A DNA stretch of 64,000 nucleotides, taken from the NCBI RefSeq assembly GCF_036763085.1, contig NZ_JBAIYU010000019.1, positions 8,567 to 72,566 on the forward strand. The letters are read 5' to 3'. The DNA is from JBAIYU01 sp036763085. Its GTDB lineage: Bacteria > Bacillota > Negativicutes > DSM-1736 > Dendrosporobacteraceae. Numbering within the stretch: position 1 is the stretch's first letter; each line of letters begins with the position of its first letter. The notes beneath the pieces are model-generated. The model was not told where the DNA came from and ran no database searches. It saw nothing but the letters and a program-made list of their open reading frames with translations. Positions 36,012 to 43,972 of this stretch are shown here, in pieces. The position numbers and the translations under genes were made by a program.

Positions 36012-36055
36012 AAAGGAGGATAAATAGTCTAAAATTGATTATTTATCCTCCTTTT
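36011..36055. terminator. Shared terminator overlapping two convergent genes
   Basis: AAAAGGAGGATAAATA (36011-36026) pairs with TATTTATCCTCCTTTT (36040-36055) over 16 bp, with a 13-base loop. The left arm starts at the stop codon of the permease gene and the right arm contains the last codons of the MFS gene on the other strand. Confidence 0.8.
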
Positions 36056-37187
36056 CTTCTGGTTTGCGTGCTAGAATAACTAATCCAAATACCAGTAACA
36101 TTGCAATTATACTTAGGATTAAGCATGCTAATGTGCCAATAAACTGTTCAAATAAACCGGAAACGATTAACCCTGCGATTGCGCCCGCGGAACCAGAAGT
36201 TATATAATAGGTGACTAGCTTAGGTGATGGATAAGGGAGTTGTTGTGTCCCGTACGACAAGAGCGAAGCATAAATGCCGGAATAACCAAATCCCATTAGT
36301 GAAGATGCGATAACTTTGTAAGTTAGACCAGGGACGATTAGTAAGATAATGAAAGAAATGATGGCAGAAACTGAACAAATCAAGATATATCGATCAATTT
36401 TTATGAATTTTATTATATAACCTGAAAAAAAACGGCCGATTGCCATCAATACGAAGAAAAAGAAGAGTATAGTACTTGCTTCTTTTGAGCTTAGGCTTAA
36501 ATTTTGGCGAAAATATACTGCAGTCCAATTTACCAGAATAAACTCAGACAGCACGTAGCAAAAAAGAGCTGAACCTATATAATAAATTGGTTTGCCCCAT
36601 TTATCGGTATTTGCTGCATTTCGCAATGGGCAGTCTCGCCTAATATGTTTAAAATCGGAATTTAGTGTAATGGTACCAGTGATTAATAGTAAGAACAGTG
36701 AAACACAGAAAAATAGCTGCCAGGTAAAATATTTAATTAAAATACCGCTTATAAAAGGGGCAGCTACTGCACCAAAACTATAAAAGAAATTCAGCATATT
36801 AAGATAAGATGGGCGGGCGTTGTTATCGTAAAGATGGACTATTAGATAATTCGCAATAGATATGAGCATGCCATTACTTAACCCTAACATTAGCATACTT
36901 GCAGCAAACAGCAATAATTTGGAACTGGAAATCATTGTGATCAAGCTAGTAGACATAATTAAAAGTGCAGCTAAGATAAGTGCTTTTAGCGGCATCGTTT
37001 CGAGGAGTTTACCAGACAAGGGCATCATTGAAGTGCTTCCAATTGGCAATAGGGCCAAAATATAACCAATAACGAAGGGTTCTACTGCAAAGGTTCTTGA
37101 GATATCTAATAACACAATGCCAAATAAAGTTGTTGTTAAACCGAGTGAAATGAAAACGAGGTAGGCCAGGTAGGTCAATTTGCGCAA
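36039..37187 (-). CDS. MFS transporter, TsgA/FucP-like
   Basis: A 382-residue protein with twelve hydrophobic segments. It resembles the smaller sugar/TsgA-like group of major facilitators in length and in the sequence at the ends of segments (GYILALLPIGSTSMMPLSGK, GLSNGMLISIANYL, FGYSGIYASLL). Start is TTG 37187 (TTGCGCAAATTG...), nine bases after GGAGG. The final residues (KPEEKEDK) lie in a terminator stem. Substrate unknown. It is divergent from the ABC-F gene. Confidence 0.8.
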   Translation of the reverse strand: MRKLTYLAYLVFISLGLTTTLFGIVLLDISRTFAVEPFVIGYILALLPIGSTSMMPLSGKLLETMPLKALILAALLIMSTSLITMISSSKLLLFAASMLMLGLSNGMLISIANYLIVHLYDNNARPSYLNMLNFFYSFGAVAAPFISGILIKYFTWQLFFCVSLFLLLITGTITLNSDFKHIRRDCPLRNAANTDKWGKPIYYIGSALFCYVLSEFILVNWTAVYFRQNLSLSSKEASTILFFFFVLMAIGRFFSGYIIKFIKIDRYILICSVSAIISFIILLIVPGLTYKVIASSLMGFGYSGIYASLLSYGTQQLPYPSPKLVTYYITSGSAGAIAGLIVSGLFEQFIGTLACLILSIIAMLLVFGLVILARKPEEKEDK

Positions 37188-37451
37188 TAATTGCGGCCTC
37201 CTTATATTAGAATTATATTATTCATTTTAGAGTAATTAAGCTTAAATGCAATAGAGATGTTATAGATAGTGTTAATGATAATCAAAGGGGTTTCCATGGT
37301 CACGCTATTAGTAATAACTTTTACATGCTCAAATCTTGTATAAGGTATAGCCTTTACAGTAGTTTAAAGTTTTATCTTTAGATGAATATGTGTTAAAGTT
37401 AATTATAATAAGTGTTTTTATTTCTGATGAATTATAAATGGAGTAATGTTT

Positions 37452-39377
37452 ATGAATATAATGTCAATCGAAAATTTAACTAAGGCTTACGGCGAACGAG
37501 TTTTATTTAACAGTATCAGTTTAGGAATAGAAGAGACTGATAAAATTGGTCTTATCGGAGTTAACGGTACGGGAAAATCAACATTTCTTAGAATTATAGC
37601 AGGTAAGGAGCCCGCCGATGCTGGAAATATTATTAAGGGAAGTAATAGCAATATTGAATATTTGCCGCAAAACCCAGACTTTGACGAATCTGCTACTGTC
37701 CTAGAGCAAGTGTTTAAAGGGCATTCACTTGTTATGGTCCTGCTTAGAGAATATCAACAAGCATTAGACCAAAGTATGGTAAATCCAGATAGTCCGGAAT
37801 TACAGCAGAACTTAATACGTTTGAGTCAGCGGATGGATTCAGCCGACGCTTGGCAGTTAGAGAGTGAGGCAAAAGCAATCCTTACGAAATTAGGTATCAA
37901 TGATTTTACTGCTATAATTGGAAACCTCTCAGGCGGACAAAGAAAAAGAATAGCACTGGCAAGTGCTTTGATAAATCCAGCTGAACTGCTTATTCTTGAT
38001 GAGCCAACCAATCATTTAGATAATGACACGGTAGAATGGTTGGAACAATACCTCCATAAGCGCAAAGGTGCACTAATTATGATTACTCATGATCGTTATT
38101 TTCTTGATCGTGTTGCGAATCGCATGATTGAACTGGACAGAGGTAATTTATACAGTTATTCAGGCAACTATACTAGTTTTCTGGAACTGAAAGCTGCACG
38201 TGAAGAGCAGCGCGAGGCAAGTGAGAGAAAAAGACAAAATCTGTTTAGAAACGAACTTGCTTGGATTAAACGTGGAGCACGAGCTCGAACAACTAAACAA
38301 AAGGCACGTATTGACAGATTTGAACAACTAAGTGCTATTAAACCGCAGCTTGCTGACAGCAAAATGGAGATACTAGCGGGAGTCAGCAGACTAGGACGAA
38401 AGATTATTGAATTGGACAATATTGTAAAGAAATATGGTGATAATACACTAATAAAAAGTTTTACTTATACGCTGCTAAAGGATGACCGAGTCGGAATAAT
38501 CGGGCCAAATGGACAAGGAAAATCAACGTTACTAAATATTATTTCAGGTAAGGTTAGTCCAGATTATGGAACGGTCGATGTAGGTCAAACCGTTAAGATT
38601 GGCTATTTCTCGCAGGAGAACAGCGATTTAAATGAAAATATGAGGGTAATTGAATATATAAAAGAAGAGGCTAATTACCTGACTACAGCCGATGGAAGTG
38701 TTATTACGGCTGCGCAAATGCTTGAAACCTTCCTATTTCCGCCTAATCTGCAATGGACACCAATATCTAAGCTTTCCGGTGGTGAAAAGCGCCGTCTTTA
38801 TTTACTCAAAGTATTAATGGGAGCACCAAATATTCTATTGTTAGATGAGCCAACTAATGATCTTGATATCCAGACATTAACTGTGCTTGAGGATTATCTT
38901 GATGGTTTCCCGGGTGCGCTCATTATAGTTTCACATGATAGGTATTTTTTAGATAGGTTAGTTGATAAAGTATTTGCCTTTGAGGGCAATGGAGTTATAT
39001 CCCAGCACAATGGTGGATATACGGAATATCAAGAAGAATTAAAACAAAAAAGCATTGAAAAACAGCTAAATGAAAAAGATAAAATAAAGAAAGATACTGA
39101 CACCAACACAAAGTTCAATGTGTCTGTAGGTGGACGGAAGCTTAAATTTACCTATGCCGAGCAGCGTGAATATGAGCAAATCGACGACAGTATAGCAGAC
39201 GTTGAAAATGCTTTAGAGAATGTCCAAAGGCAAATAGAACTGGCTGGGAGTAATTTTGAAGCGCTCCAAGAACTGATCAACGAGCAGAAGGTTTTTGAAC
39301 AAAAACTTGAAGAGTTGCTAGATCGTTGGACCTATTTAAACGAATTGGCTGAGAAGATCAAAAACGGTAGCTGCTGA
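37452..39377 (+). CDS. ABC-F ATPase, Uup-like
   Basis: A 641-residue soluble protein with two ABC ATPase domains and no membrane domain, the layout of the ABC-F translation factors. Domain 1 has Walker A GVNGTGKST, signature LSGGQRKRIALA and LILDEPTNHLD. Domain 2 has GPNGQGKST, LSGGEKRRLYLLK and LLLDEPTNDLD. A linker of about 80 residues rich in Arg and Lys (the P-site tRNA interaction motif region) lies between them. The C-terminal coiled coil beginning GGRKLKFTYAEQREYEQI matches Uup/ABC_tran_CTD, a DNA-binding extension. Start is ATG 37452, eight bases after GGAG; ATG 37446 is the alternative. Confidence 0.88.
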   Translation: MNIMSIENLTKAYGERVLFNSISLGIEETDKIGLIGVNGTGKSTFLRIIAGKEPADAGNIIKGSNSNIEYLPQNPDFDESATVLEQVFKGHSLVMVLLREYQQALDQSMVNPDSPELQQNLIRLSQRMDSADAWQLESEAKAILTKLGINDFTAIIGNLSGGQRKRIALASALINPAELLILDEPTNHLDNDTVEWLEQYLHKRKGALIMITHDRYFLDRVANRMIELDRGNLYSYSGNYTSFLELKAAREEQREASERKRQNLFRNELAWIKRGARARTTKQKARIDRFEQLSAIKPQLADSKMEILAGVSRLGRKIIELDNIVKKYGDNTLIKSFTYTLLKDDRVGIIGPNGQGKSTLLNIISGKVSPDYGTVDVGQTVKIGYFSQENSDLNENMRVIEYIKEEANYLTTADGSVITAAQMLETFLFPPNLQWTPISKLSGGEKRRLYLLKVLMGAPNILLLDEPTNDLDIQTLTVLEDYLDGFPGALIIVSHDRYFLDRLVDKVFAFEGNGVISQHNGGYTEYQEELKQKSIEKQLNEKDKIKKDTDTNTKFNVSVGGRKLKFTYAEQREYEQIDDSIADVENALENVQRQIELAGSNFEALQELINEQKVFEQKLEELLDRWTYLNELAEKIKNGSC

Positions 39378-39393
39378 GAGTATTAGTGATAGT

Positions 39394-39431
39394 AAAACTG
39401 TAAGTGATTTTAAATCGCTTGCAGTTTTTTT
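39394..39431 (+). terminator. Terminator of the ABC-F gene
   Basis: AAACTG.AAG.GAT pairs with ATC.CTT.CAGTTT including two G-T pairs, followed by a T-run. Confidence 0.75.
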
Positions 39432-39450
39432 GTACAATAAAAAAGTAGTA

Positions 39451-39526
39451 ACTTTCTTAACATGCATAAGTGGTAATATCGACTTGCACTGTCGCTAAGG
39501 CTCGGCTTAAGCCGTGTTTTCTTTAC
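39451..39526 (+). repeat. Dispersed intergenic repeat, copy 1
   Basis: About 76 bases very similar to 56783-56859. It begins ACTTTCTTA.CATGCATAAG and ends GTTTTCTTTAC. The 3' part can form a short hairpin (CTCGGC TTAA GCCGTG) followed by T residues. Confidence 0.75.
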
Positions 39527-39586
39527 TTTATTAATTGAAAATTTAAGATCAAAAAATAAATAATAACCTGGAAAAATATTACAGGA

Positions 39587-39615
39587 TTGACAACTAACAA
39601 CTTTGATGATATTAT
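39587..39615 (+). promoter_or_regulatory. Promoter of dapB
   Basis: TTGACA (39587-39592), 17 bases, then TATTAT (39610-39615), about 35 bases upstream of the dapB start. Confidence 0.7.
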
Positions 39616-39627
39616 TGAGTTGTTAGT
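39593..39627. promoter_or_regulatory. Operator candidate at the dapB promoter
   Basis: ACTAACAAC (39593-39601) and GTTGTTAGT (39619-39627) form a perfect 9-bp inverted repeat flanking the -10 element. The half-site centres are 26 bases apart. No regulator is assigned. Confidence 0.5.
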
Positions 39628-39648
39628 AAGAAAATGGGAGGTGCAGGA

Positions 39649-40467
39649 ATGAAAATTGCTCTTGTTGGATTGGGCCGAACTGGAGAAGTAGTTGCCAGGT
39701 ATTTATTACAAAAGGGTGCATTGAGTATGGTAATGTGCCGTCCGAACAGTTCAAAAGTTAATAAAGACCTTGGCTCTATACTAAACATGCAAGAAACGGG
39801 AATAATCGTTGAGCCAACCGACCATCTTGAGGAAAGACTATTTTATCGAAAACCGGATATAGTTATTGACTTTTCCTGCAGCAGCTTCTTAAGAGATAAT
39901 ATTAATACTCTTGCTAAATGTGGTGTAAGTGTTGTTACAGCAGTTACAGGCTATGATGCAGCCGAAATCAATAAAATCAGAAATGTTGCAGAGAAAGGCA
40001 ATATTGGTGTTGTAATGGCACCGAATATTACCTATGGAGTCAATATATTAATGTTAATGGCCGAGATAGCCGCAGAGCTGATGAGTGATTACGATTTTGA
40101 AATATTTGAAGAACATCATAAATATAAAAAAGATGCCCCGTCAGGTACAGCAAAAAAAATCGCGGACAAAATTAGGAATAATGGAATGACCTATAGGGAA
40201 ATTCCTACGCACGCTGTTAGGGCTGGCGGAATTGTTGGCAAACATAAAGTATTGGTTTGCGGCGAATATGATCAGCTGGAAATTTCTCATGAGTCGTTTT
40301 CAAGGGTAGCCTTTGCTCAGGGGGCATATAAAGCCGCACAGTTTATATACGATAAAAAAGGATTCTATGAAATGAATGATATTTTCGAATATGAAAAAAG
40401 ACAGAGAAGTCTTATTATGAGTGAATGTAGAGCAGAGCAGACGTTGGCTGAACTAGATCTCGCGTAA
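39649..40467 (+). CDS. dapB: 4-hydroxy-tetrahydrodipicolinate reductase
   Basis: Reduces the dihydrodipicolinate precursor in the lysine, diaminopimelate and dipicolinate pathway with NAD(P)H. The 272-residue product (E. coli DapB: 273) has the nucleotide-binding N-terminus ALVGLGRTGEVVARYL and the family signature FEEHHKYKKDAPSGTA with catalytic His and Lys near residues 153-158. Start is ATG 39649, seven bases after GGGAGG; ATG 39634 lies upstream of that site. It is an isolated gene, away from dapA or asd, with a strong promoter and an operator-like inverted repeat. The N-terminal motif is somewhat atypical (GLGRTG where most DapB have GxxGRMG). Confidence 0.9.
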   Translation: MKIALVGLGRTGEVVARYLLQKGALSMVMCRPNSSKVNKDLGSILNMQETGIIVEPTDHLEERLFYRKPDIVIDFSCSSFLRDNINTLAKCGVSVVTAVTGYDAAEINKIRNVAEKGNIGVVMAPNITYGVNILMLMAEIAAELMSDYDFEIFEEHHKYKKDAPSGTAKKIADKIRNNGMTYREIPTHAVRAGGIVGKHKVLVCGEYDQLEISHESFSRVAFAQGAYKAAQFIYDKKGFYEMNDIFEYEKRQRSLIMSECRAEQTLAELDLA

Positions 40468-40510
40468 ATTTACTATGTTAGTGATCAGTAATATAACAAT
40501 ATATTTATAA

Positions 40511-40545
40511 AAAGTATCTTCCTAAGAGGAGGGTACTTTATTTGT
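40511..40545 (+). terminator. Terminator of dapB
   Basis: AAAGTATCTTCC pairs with GGAGGGTACTTT using two G-T pairs, loop TAAGA, then TATTTG. Confidence 0.6.
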
Positions 40546-40681
40546 ATTTTGGCTTAGAATTATACTTAATAAATTTCGAAATGATAAATATTTCTTTGGT
40601 AAAAGTTGCAATTTATTGGCTAGATGCTCTAATATAAAGTAGAATAGTATTAAATGCTCTTTCGGAGGGGTTTTTTGTAAA

Positions 40682-41317
40682 ATGGCATCAATGTATCTAT
40701 CTATTGCAACTGATATTGCACAGCGTATTATTAACGAAGAGTTTACTGTTGGCAGCAGAATCTCCGGGAGAAGTCTATTAGCAAGCCATTATAATGTGTC
40801 TTCGGAAACGATCAGGAAGGCAGTGGCGCTTTTAAAAGATGCAAATGTAGTAAGTGTTTCACAAGGGAAAGAAGTTTCTGTGCTCTCAGTGGAGCAAGCC
40901 TATCAATTTATTGAACATCATAAAAGCATGCAATCGGTTTACTCGTTACGGCAGGAAATTGAAATATTATTAACGAAAAAAAATGAGATTGATGTGAGAC
41001 TTGAAACTATTCTAAACGATATAATTGGCTATTCCGACAGGCTTAAAAATTTAACACCATATAACCCTGTTGAAGTGCGGGTACCCGATGATTCACATAT
41101 TATTGGTAAGACAATTGCTGAAATAAGATTATGGCAGCATACAGGCGCAACCGTCGTCGCAATACGCCGTGATACGGATATTATCATTTCGCCTGGCCCG
41201 TTGGCTACTATTCATGCCGAAGACAGGCTGGTAGTAGTAGGCGATGCCGAAGTTTTACAGAGGTCAATGGCTTTTGTAAATAAAAAGAAAATTGGTCTAG
41301 ATGAGGATGAAATATAA
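40682..41317 (+). CDS. BusR-like GntR/RCK_C transcriptional regulator
   Basis: A 211-residue regulator. Residues 1-70 form a GntR winged helix (RSLLASHYNVSSETIRKAVA). A coiled coil follows at 88-125 (LRQEIEILLTKKNEIDVRLE). Residues 130-205 are a TrkA-C (RCK_C) domain with WQHTGATVVAIRRDTD and ISPGPLATI. This layout and these motifs match BusR of Lactococcus and Streptococcus, which binds cyclic di-AMP through RCK_C and represses a compatible-solute importer. No osmolyte importer is nearby, so the target must be elsewhere if this role holds. ATG 40682 lies 11 bases after GGAGGGG, a longish spacing. Confidence 0.8.
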   Translation: MASMYLSIATDIAQRIINEEFTVGSRISGRSLLASHYNVSSETIRKAVALLKDANVVSVSQGKEVSVLSVEQAYQFIEHHKSMQSVYSLRQEIEILLTKKNEIDVRLETILNDIIGYSDRLKNLTPYNPVEVRVPDDSHIIGKTIAEIRLWQHTGATVVAIRRDTDIIISPGPLATIHAEDRLVVVGDAEVLQRSMAFVNKKKIGLDEDEI

Positions 41318-41387
41318 TTATAAATTACCTAAGGACAAAAGCAGTAATGTGAGTGTCTTTGGGAAAAATATTAAGGAGGATTTACCC

Positions 41388-41753
41388 ATGCAGTTTAAGT
41401 TTGTGCATAACAATTTTAATGTCCTAAATCTTGAAAAAAGTCTTGCTTTTTATCGCGAAGCATTAAGTCTCGTTGAAGTAAGGCGTAAAGAAAGACCAGG
41501 CTTTACCTTGGTGTTTTTAGGTGATGGAAAAACTCAGCACAATCTTGAGCTTACTTGGCTGCATGATCGTACCGAGCCATATAATTTGGGTGAAAACGAG
41601 TTTCATCTGGCATTTGTCGTCGATGACTTTGATAAGGCTTATGAATTACATAAGAATATGGGCTGTATTTGTTACGAGAATAAGGACATGGGAATTTATT
41701 TTATTTCAGATCCGGATGGCTATTGGATTGAAATTCTTCCTGAAAACCGGTAA
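41388..41753 (+). CDS. VOC-family lyase (glyoxalase I-like)
   Basis: A 121-residue protein with the two beta-alpha-beta-beta-beta modules of the vicinal oxygen chelate fold. Metal-ligand positions of glyoxalase I are present: His in KFVHNNFNVLN, Glu in NLELTW, His in EFHLAFVV, Glu in YWIEILP. This supports a lactoylglutathione-lyase-like or related metal enzyme. Start is ATG 41388, after AAGGAGGA; the longer frame to 41301 overlaps the upstream gene without a site. It lies 70 bases after the BusR-like gene. The natural substrate is uncertain since glutathione is rare in such organisms. Confidence 0.8.
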   Translation: MQFKFVHNNFNVLNLEKSLAFYREALSLVEVRRKERPGFTLVFLGDGKTQHNLELTWLHDRTEPYNLGENEFHLAFVVDDFDKAYELHKNMGCICYENKDMGIYFISDPDGYWIEILPENR

Positions 41754-41782
41754 TTTTAAAAATTAAATAATAAAGATACTAG

Positions 41783-41812
41783 CACTGGGCATAATTATGC
41801 TCAGTGTTTTAA
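41783..41812 (+). terminator. Terminator of the VOC gene
   Basis: CACTGGGCATA pairs with TATGCTCAGTG (one G-T pair) followed by TTTTAATT. Confidence 0.7.
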
Positions 41813-41832
41813 TTAAATCAGGAGGGAATAAG

Positions 41833-42159
41833 ATGCCCCAACTTATTATTCGAGGCATGGAAAAAAACTTAATAAAAAAGATGAGTAAACAGTTGGTAGA
41901 CGAGCTTACCACCATAATAGGCTGTCCGCGGGACTATTTTACTATTGAAGCAGTTAATTCAACATTTGTTTATGATGGCGAAGAGGTTTCAGGATCTCCT
42001 ATTGTGCAAGTAAACTGGTTTGACAGAGGTCAGTCGGTGCAAGACCAGGCTGCGGCCGTTATAGATCGTAATATTCGAGCTTTGGGGCACGATCAAGTTG
42101 AAATATACTTTATAACTTTAAGCGAAGAAAAATACTATGAAAATGGACAGCATTACTAA
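41833..42159 (+). CDS. DUF1904 tautomerase-like protein
   Basis: A 108-residue protein starting MPQLIIRGMEKN, with Pro directly after the initiator Met. This is the arrangement of 4-oxalocrotonate tautomerase-like enzymes, where the N-terminal Pro is the catalytic base. The rest fits DUF1904 (QLVDELTTIIGCPRDYFTIE, VQVNWFDRGQSVQD). AGGAGGG precedes ATG 41833; the frame extends upstream to 41797 into the previous terminator. Function unknown. Confidence 0.75.
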   Translation: MPQLIIRGMEKNLIKKMSKQLVDELTTIIGCPRDYFTIEAVNSTFVYDGEEVSGSPIVQVNWFDRGQSVQDQAAAVIDRNIRALGHDQVEIYFITLSEEKYYENGQHY

Positions 42160-42179
42160 TGGCTAGAAATTAAACATTT

Positions 42180-42226
42180 AGAAGTACAAAAACCGGGGCA
42201 TTTTGAGCCCCGGTTTTTGTGCTTCT
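42180..42226 (+). terminator. 20-bp hairpin after the DUF1904 gene
   Basis: Arms 42180-42199 and 42207-42226 pair over 20 bp with one G-T pair. The GC-rich centre (CCGGGGC/GCCCCGG) is next to A and T tracts, so the structure works in both directions. Confidence 0.85.
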
Positions 42227-42369
42227 AAAATCTACTCACCAAAACAATTACATATTTTTATGATCGAGAACTAAAAAAATAAAAATTAGTACTAATAAAC
42301 ATTAGCAAATTGGCTGTGTTTTTCATAGGATGGAACAAATATATAAGTGCCCACAAAGGAGGAGTTTAC

Positions 42370-42477
42370 ATGAGATTTTTTGGTTGTGACAACAATAATG
42401 ATGATATTTTAATCGTTCTAGCAATAATCCTACTCCTTTTCGTCTTGTTGCAAGATGATACATTTACGAGCAGATAA
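42370..42477 (+). CDS. 35-residue membrane microprotein
   Basis: A short gene with an excellent ribosome binding site (AAAGGAGGAG, seven bases before ATG 42370) and its own terminator. The product MRFFGCDNNNDDILIVLAII... has a polar, Asp/Asn-rich N-terminus, a single hydrophobic segment of about 17 residues, and the polar tail QDDTFTSR. This resembles the many small single-pass proteins of spore-forming Firmicutes (YjcZ type) in size and layout but lacks their glycine-rich start. It precedes cydA by 131 bases and could be a small oxidase subunit, but a terminator separates the two. Confidence 0.7.
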   Translation: MRFFGCDNNNDDILIVLAIILLLFVLLQDDTFTSR

Positions 42478-42496
42478 TAGCCCAACCCCTTCAAAA

Positions 42497-42532
42497 CTAG
42501 TCGCTGCTGTTGGCAGCGGCTAGTTTTTTTTG
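42497..42532 (+). terminator. Terminator of the microprotein gene
   Basis: CTAGTCGCTGC and GCAGCGGCTAG pair over 11 bp with one G-T pair and a 5-base loop, followed by eight T residues. Confidence 0.9.
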
Positions 42533-42608
42533 TTTTCTAGAATTGATATGTGGTAAAAATAGACATAATAGAAATAGCACAAATTATGCATCCATGACGG
42601 GGGAGTAA

Positions 42609-43955
42609 ATGAACGATACCGCCTTGCTTTTATCAAGACTGCAGTTTGGTATTACTTTGAGTTATCACTTCTGGTTTGTAGCACTTACATTGGGACTATC
42701 AGTTTTAATTGCTATAATGCAAACTATATACCTGGTTAAGGATAAACAGATATACAAGACAATGACCCGCTTCTGGGGGAAACTATTCATAGTCAACTAT
42801 ATAGTCGGAGTAGTTACAGGCATAGTTCAAGAATTTCAATTCGGTATGAATTGGTCAGAGTACTCGCGGTTTGTTGGTGACGTATTTGGAGTTCCATTGG
42901 CGTTTGAAGCTTTAACTGCATTTTTTATAGAATCAACTTTTATTGGGATTTGGGTATACGGCTGGGACCACTTTTCGCGCAAGGTACATCTATTAGCTAT
43001 TTGGCTTGTTGCTATAAGCAGTAACTACTCGGCGTTTTGGATATTAGCCGCCAACGCTTTTATGCAAAAACCAATAGGCTATAGTTATCAAAATGGGCGA
43101 TTGGAGCTGGCTGATTTATCAGCGATAATGATGAATCCATATTTAATATATCAGTATTCTCATACAGTGCTATCAGGTTTATTAACAGGCGGGCTATTTC
43201 TTATGACTGTGAGCGCTTTCTATTTAATTAAGCAAAGACATAAGAATTTTGCTAATAAGTCTTTCAAAATAGGTGTAGTTTGCGCAATGGCTACTACAGC
43301 AATGCTTCTTCTTAGTGGTCATCTTTATACTCAATATCTAGTTAAAGCTCAGCCCATGAAATTTGCTGCTATGGAAGCCATATGGGAAACTACAGCTAAG
43401 GCACCCTTTTCAATTGCTGCGATAATTGATGAAGAGCAGCGTAGGAATAGAGCTGAAATCAGTGTGCCAGGTATGTTATCAATCATGGCCACAAATCGCT
43501 CTAATAGCGAGGTTGAGGGAATAAATGAGCTTCAATACAAATTTTACAGCGAATATGGACAAAACAATTATATTCCACCTGTAGGCATATTGTTTTGGAG
43601 TTTTCGCGTTAAAGTTGCTATAGGAGTTTTGCTGTTGTTGCTTTCAGCATATTGCTTGTGGTGGCAAAAAAAGCGGCATTTAGCCTTAAAAATTTCATTG
43701 CTAAAAGGGGTTATGATTGCAATGCCATTAATAATTGTTTGCCATACTGCAGGGTGGTTAATCGCCGAATTAGGGCGGCAGCCTTGGATTGTGTACGGCT
43801 TACAATTAACCGAACATGGTGTTTCTAAGGTAGTACCTGTTACATATATATGGATCTCTCTTATAAGCTTTGTCAGCATATACGCCTTTATTGCGCTAGT
43901 GGCCATGTATATTATGCGTAATATTATTTACGACGGACCTGAAACGCTTGAATAA
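42609..43955 (+). CDS. cydA: Cytochrome bd ubiquinol oxidase subunit I
   Basis: The haem-bearing subunit of a cytochrome bd oxidase, which reduces oxygen with quinol at the cytoplasmic membrane. The 448-residue protein has about nine membrane segments. Expected haem ligands are visible: His in LSYHFWF (residue 20) and His in YSHTVLSG near residue 186. It also has KAQPMKFAAMEA and GRQPWIVYG in the C-terminal half. The Q loop is short, as in many Firmicutes and CioA-type enzymes. ATG 42609 follows GGGGGAG. cydB begins 17 bases after the stop. Together they give the cell oxygen scavenging or respiration. Confidence 0.94.
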   Translation: MNDTALLLSRLQFGITLSYHFWFVALTLGLSVLIAIMQTIYLVKDKQIYKTMTRFWGKLFIVNYIVGVVTGIVQEFQFGMNWSEYSRFVGDVFGVPLAFEALTAFFIESTFIGIWVYGWDHFSRKVHLLAIWLVAISSNYSAFWILAANAFMQKPIGYSYQNGRLELADLSAIMMNPYLIYQYSHTVLSGLLTGGLFLMTVSAFYLIKQRHKNFANKSFKIGVVCAMATTAMLLLSGHLYTQYLVKAQPMKFAAMEAIWETTAKAPFSIAAIIDEEQRRNRAEISVPGMLSIMATNRSNSEVEGINELQYKFYSEYGQNNYIPPVGILFWSFRVKVAIGVLLLLLSAYCLWWQKKRHLALKISLLKGVMIAMPLIIVCHTAGWLIAELGRQPWIVYGLQLTEHGVSKVVPVTYIWISLISFVSIYAFIALVAMYIMRNIIYDGPETLE

Positions 43956-43972
43956 CTTAGATAGGTGGCAAA

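Noticed and set aside
37261..37290. Possible Fur box near 37274 (AATGATAATCA)
   Set aside because: Only one half-site fits; the second half (AAGGGG) does not match.
34484..39572. The 17-base match ATAAATAATAACCTGGA at 34484 and 39556
   Set aside because: A single AT-rich match without shared surroundings or structure. Probably chance.
39378..39648. T-box or lysine riboswitch upstream of dapB
   Set aside because: No T-box sequence or lysine-riboswitch core is present. The region holds the dispersed repeat, a promoter and an inverted repeat very close to the start codon.
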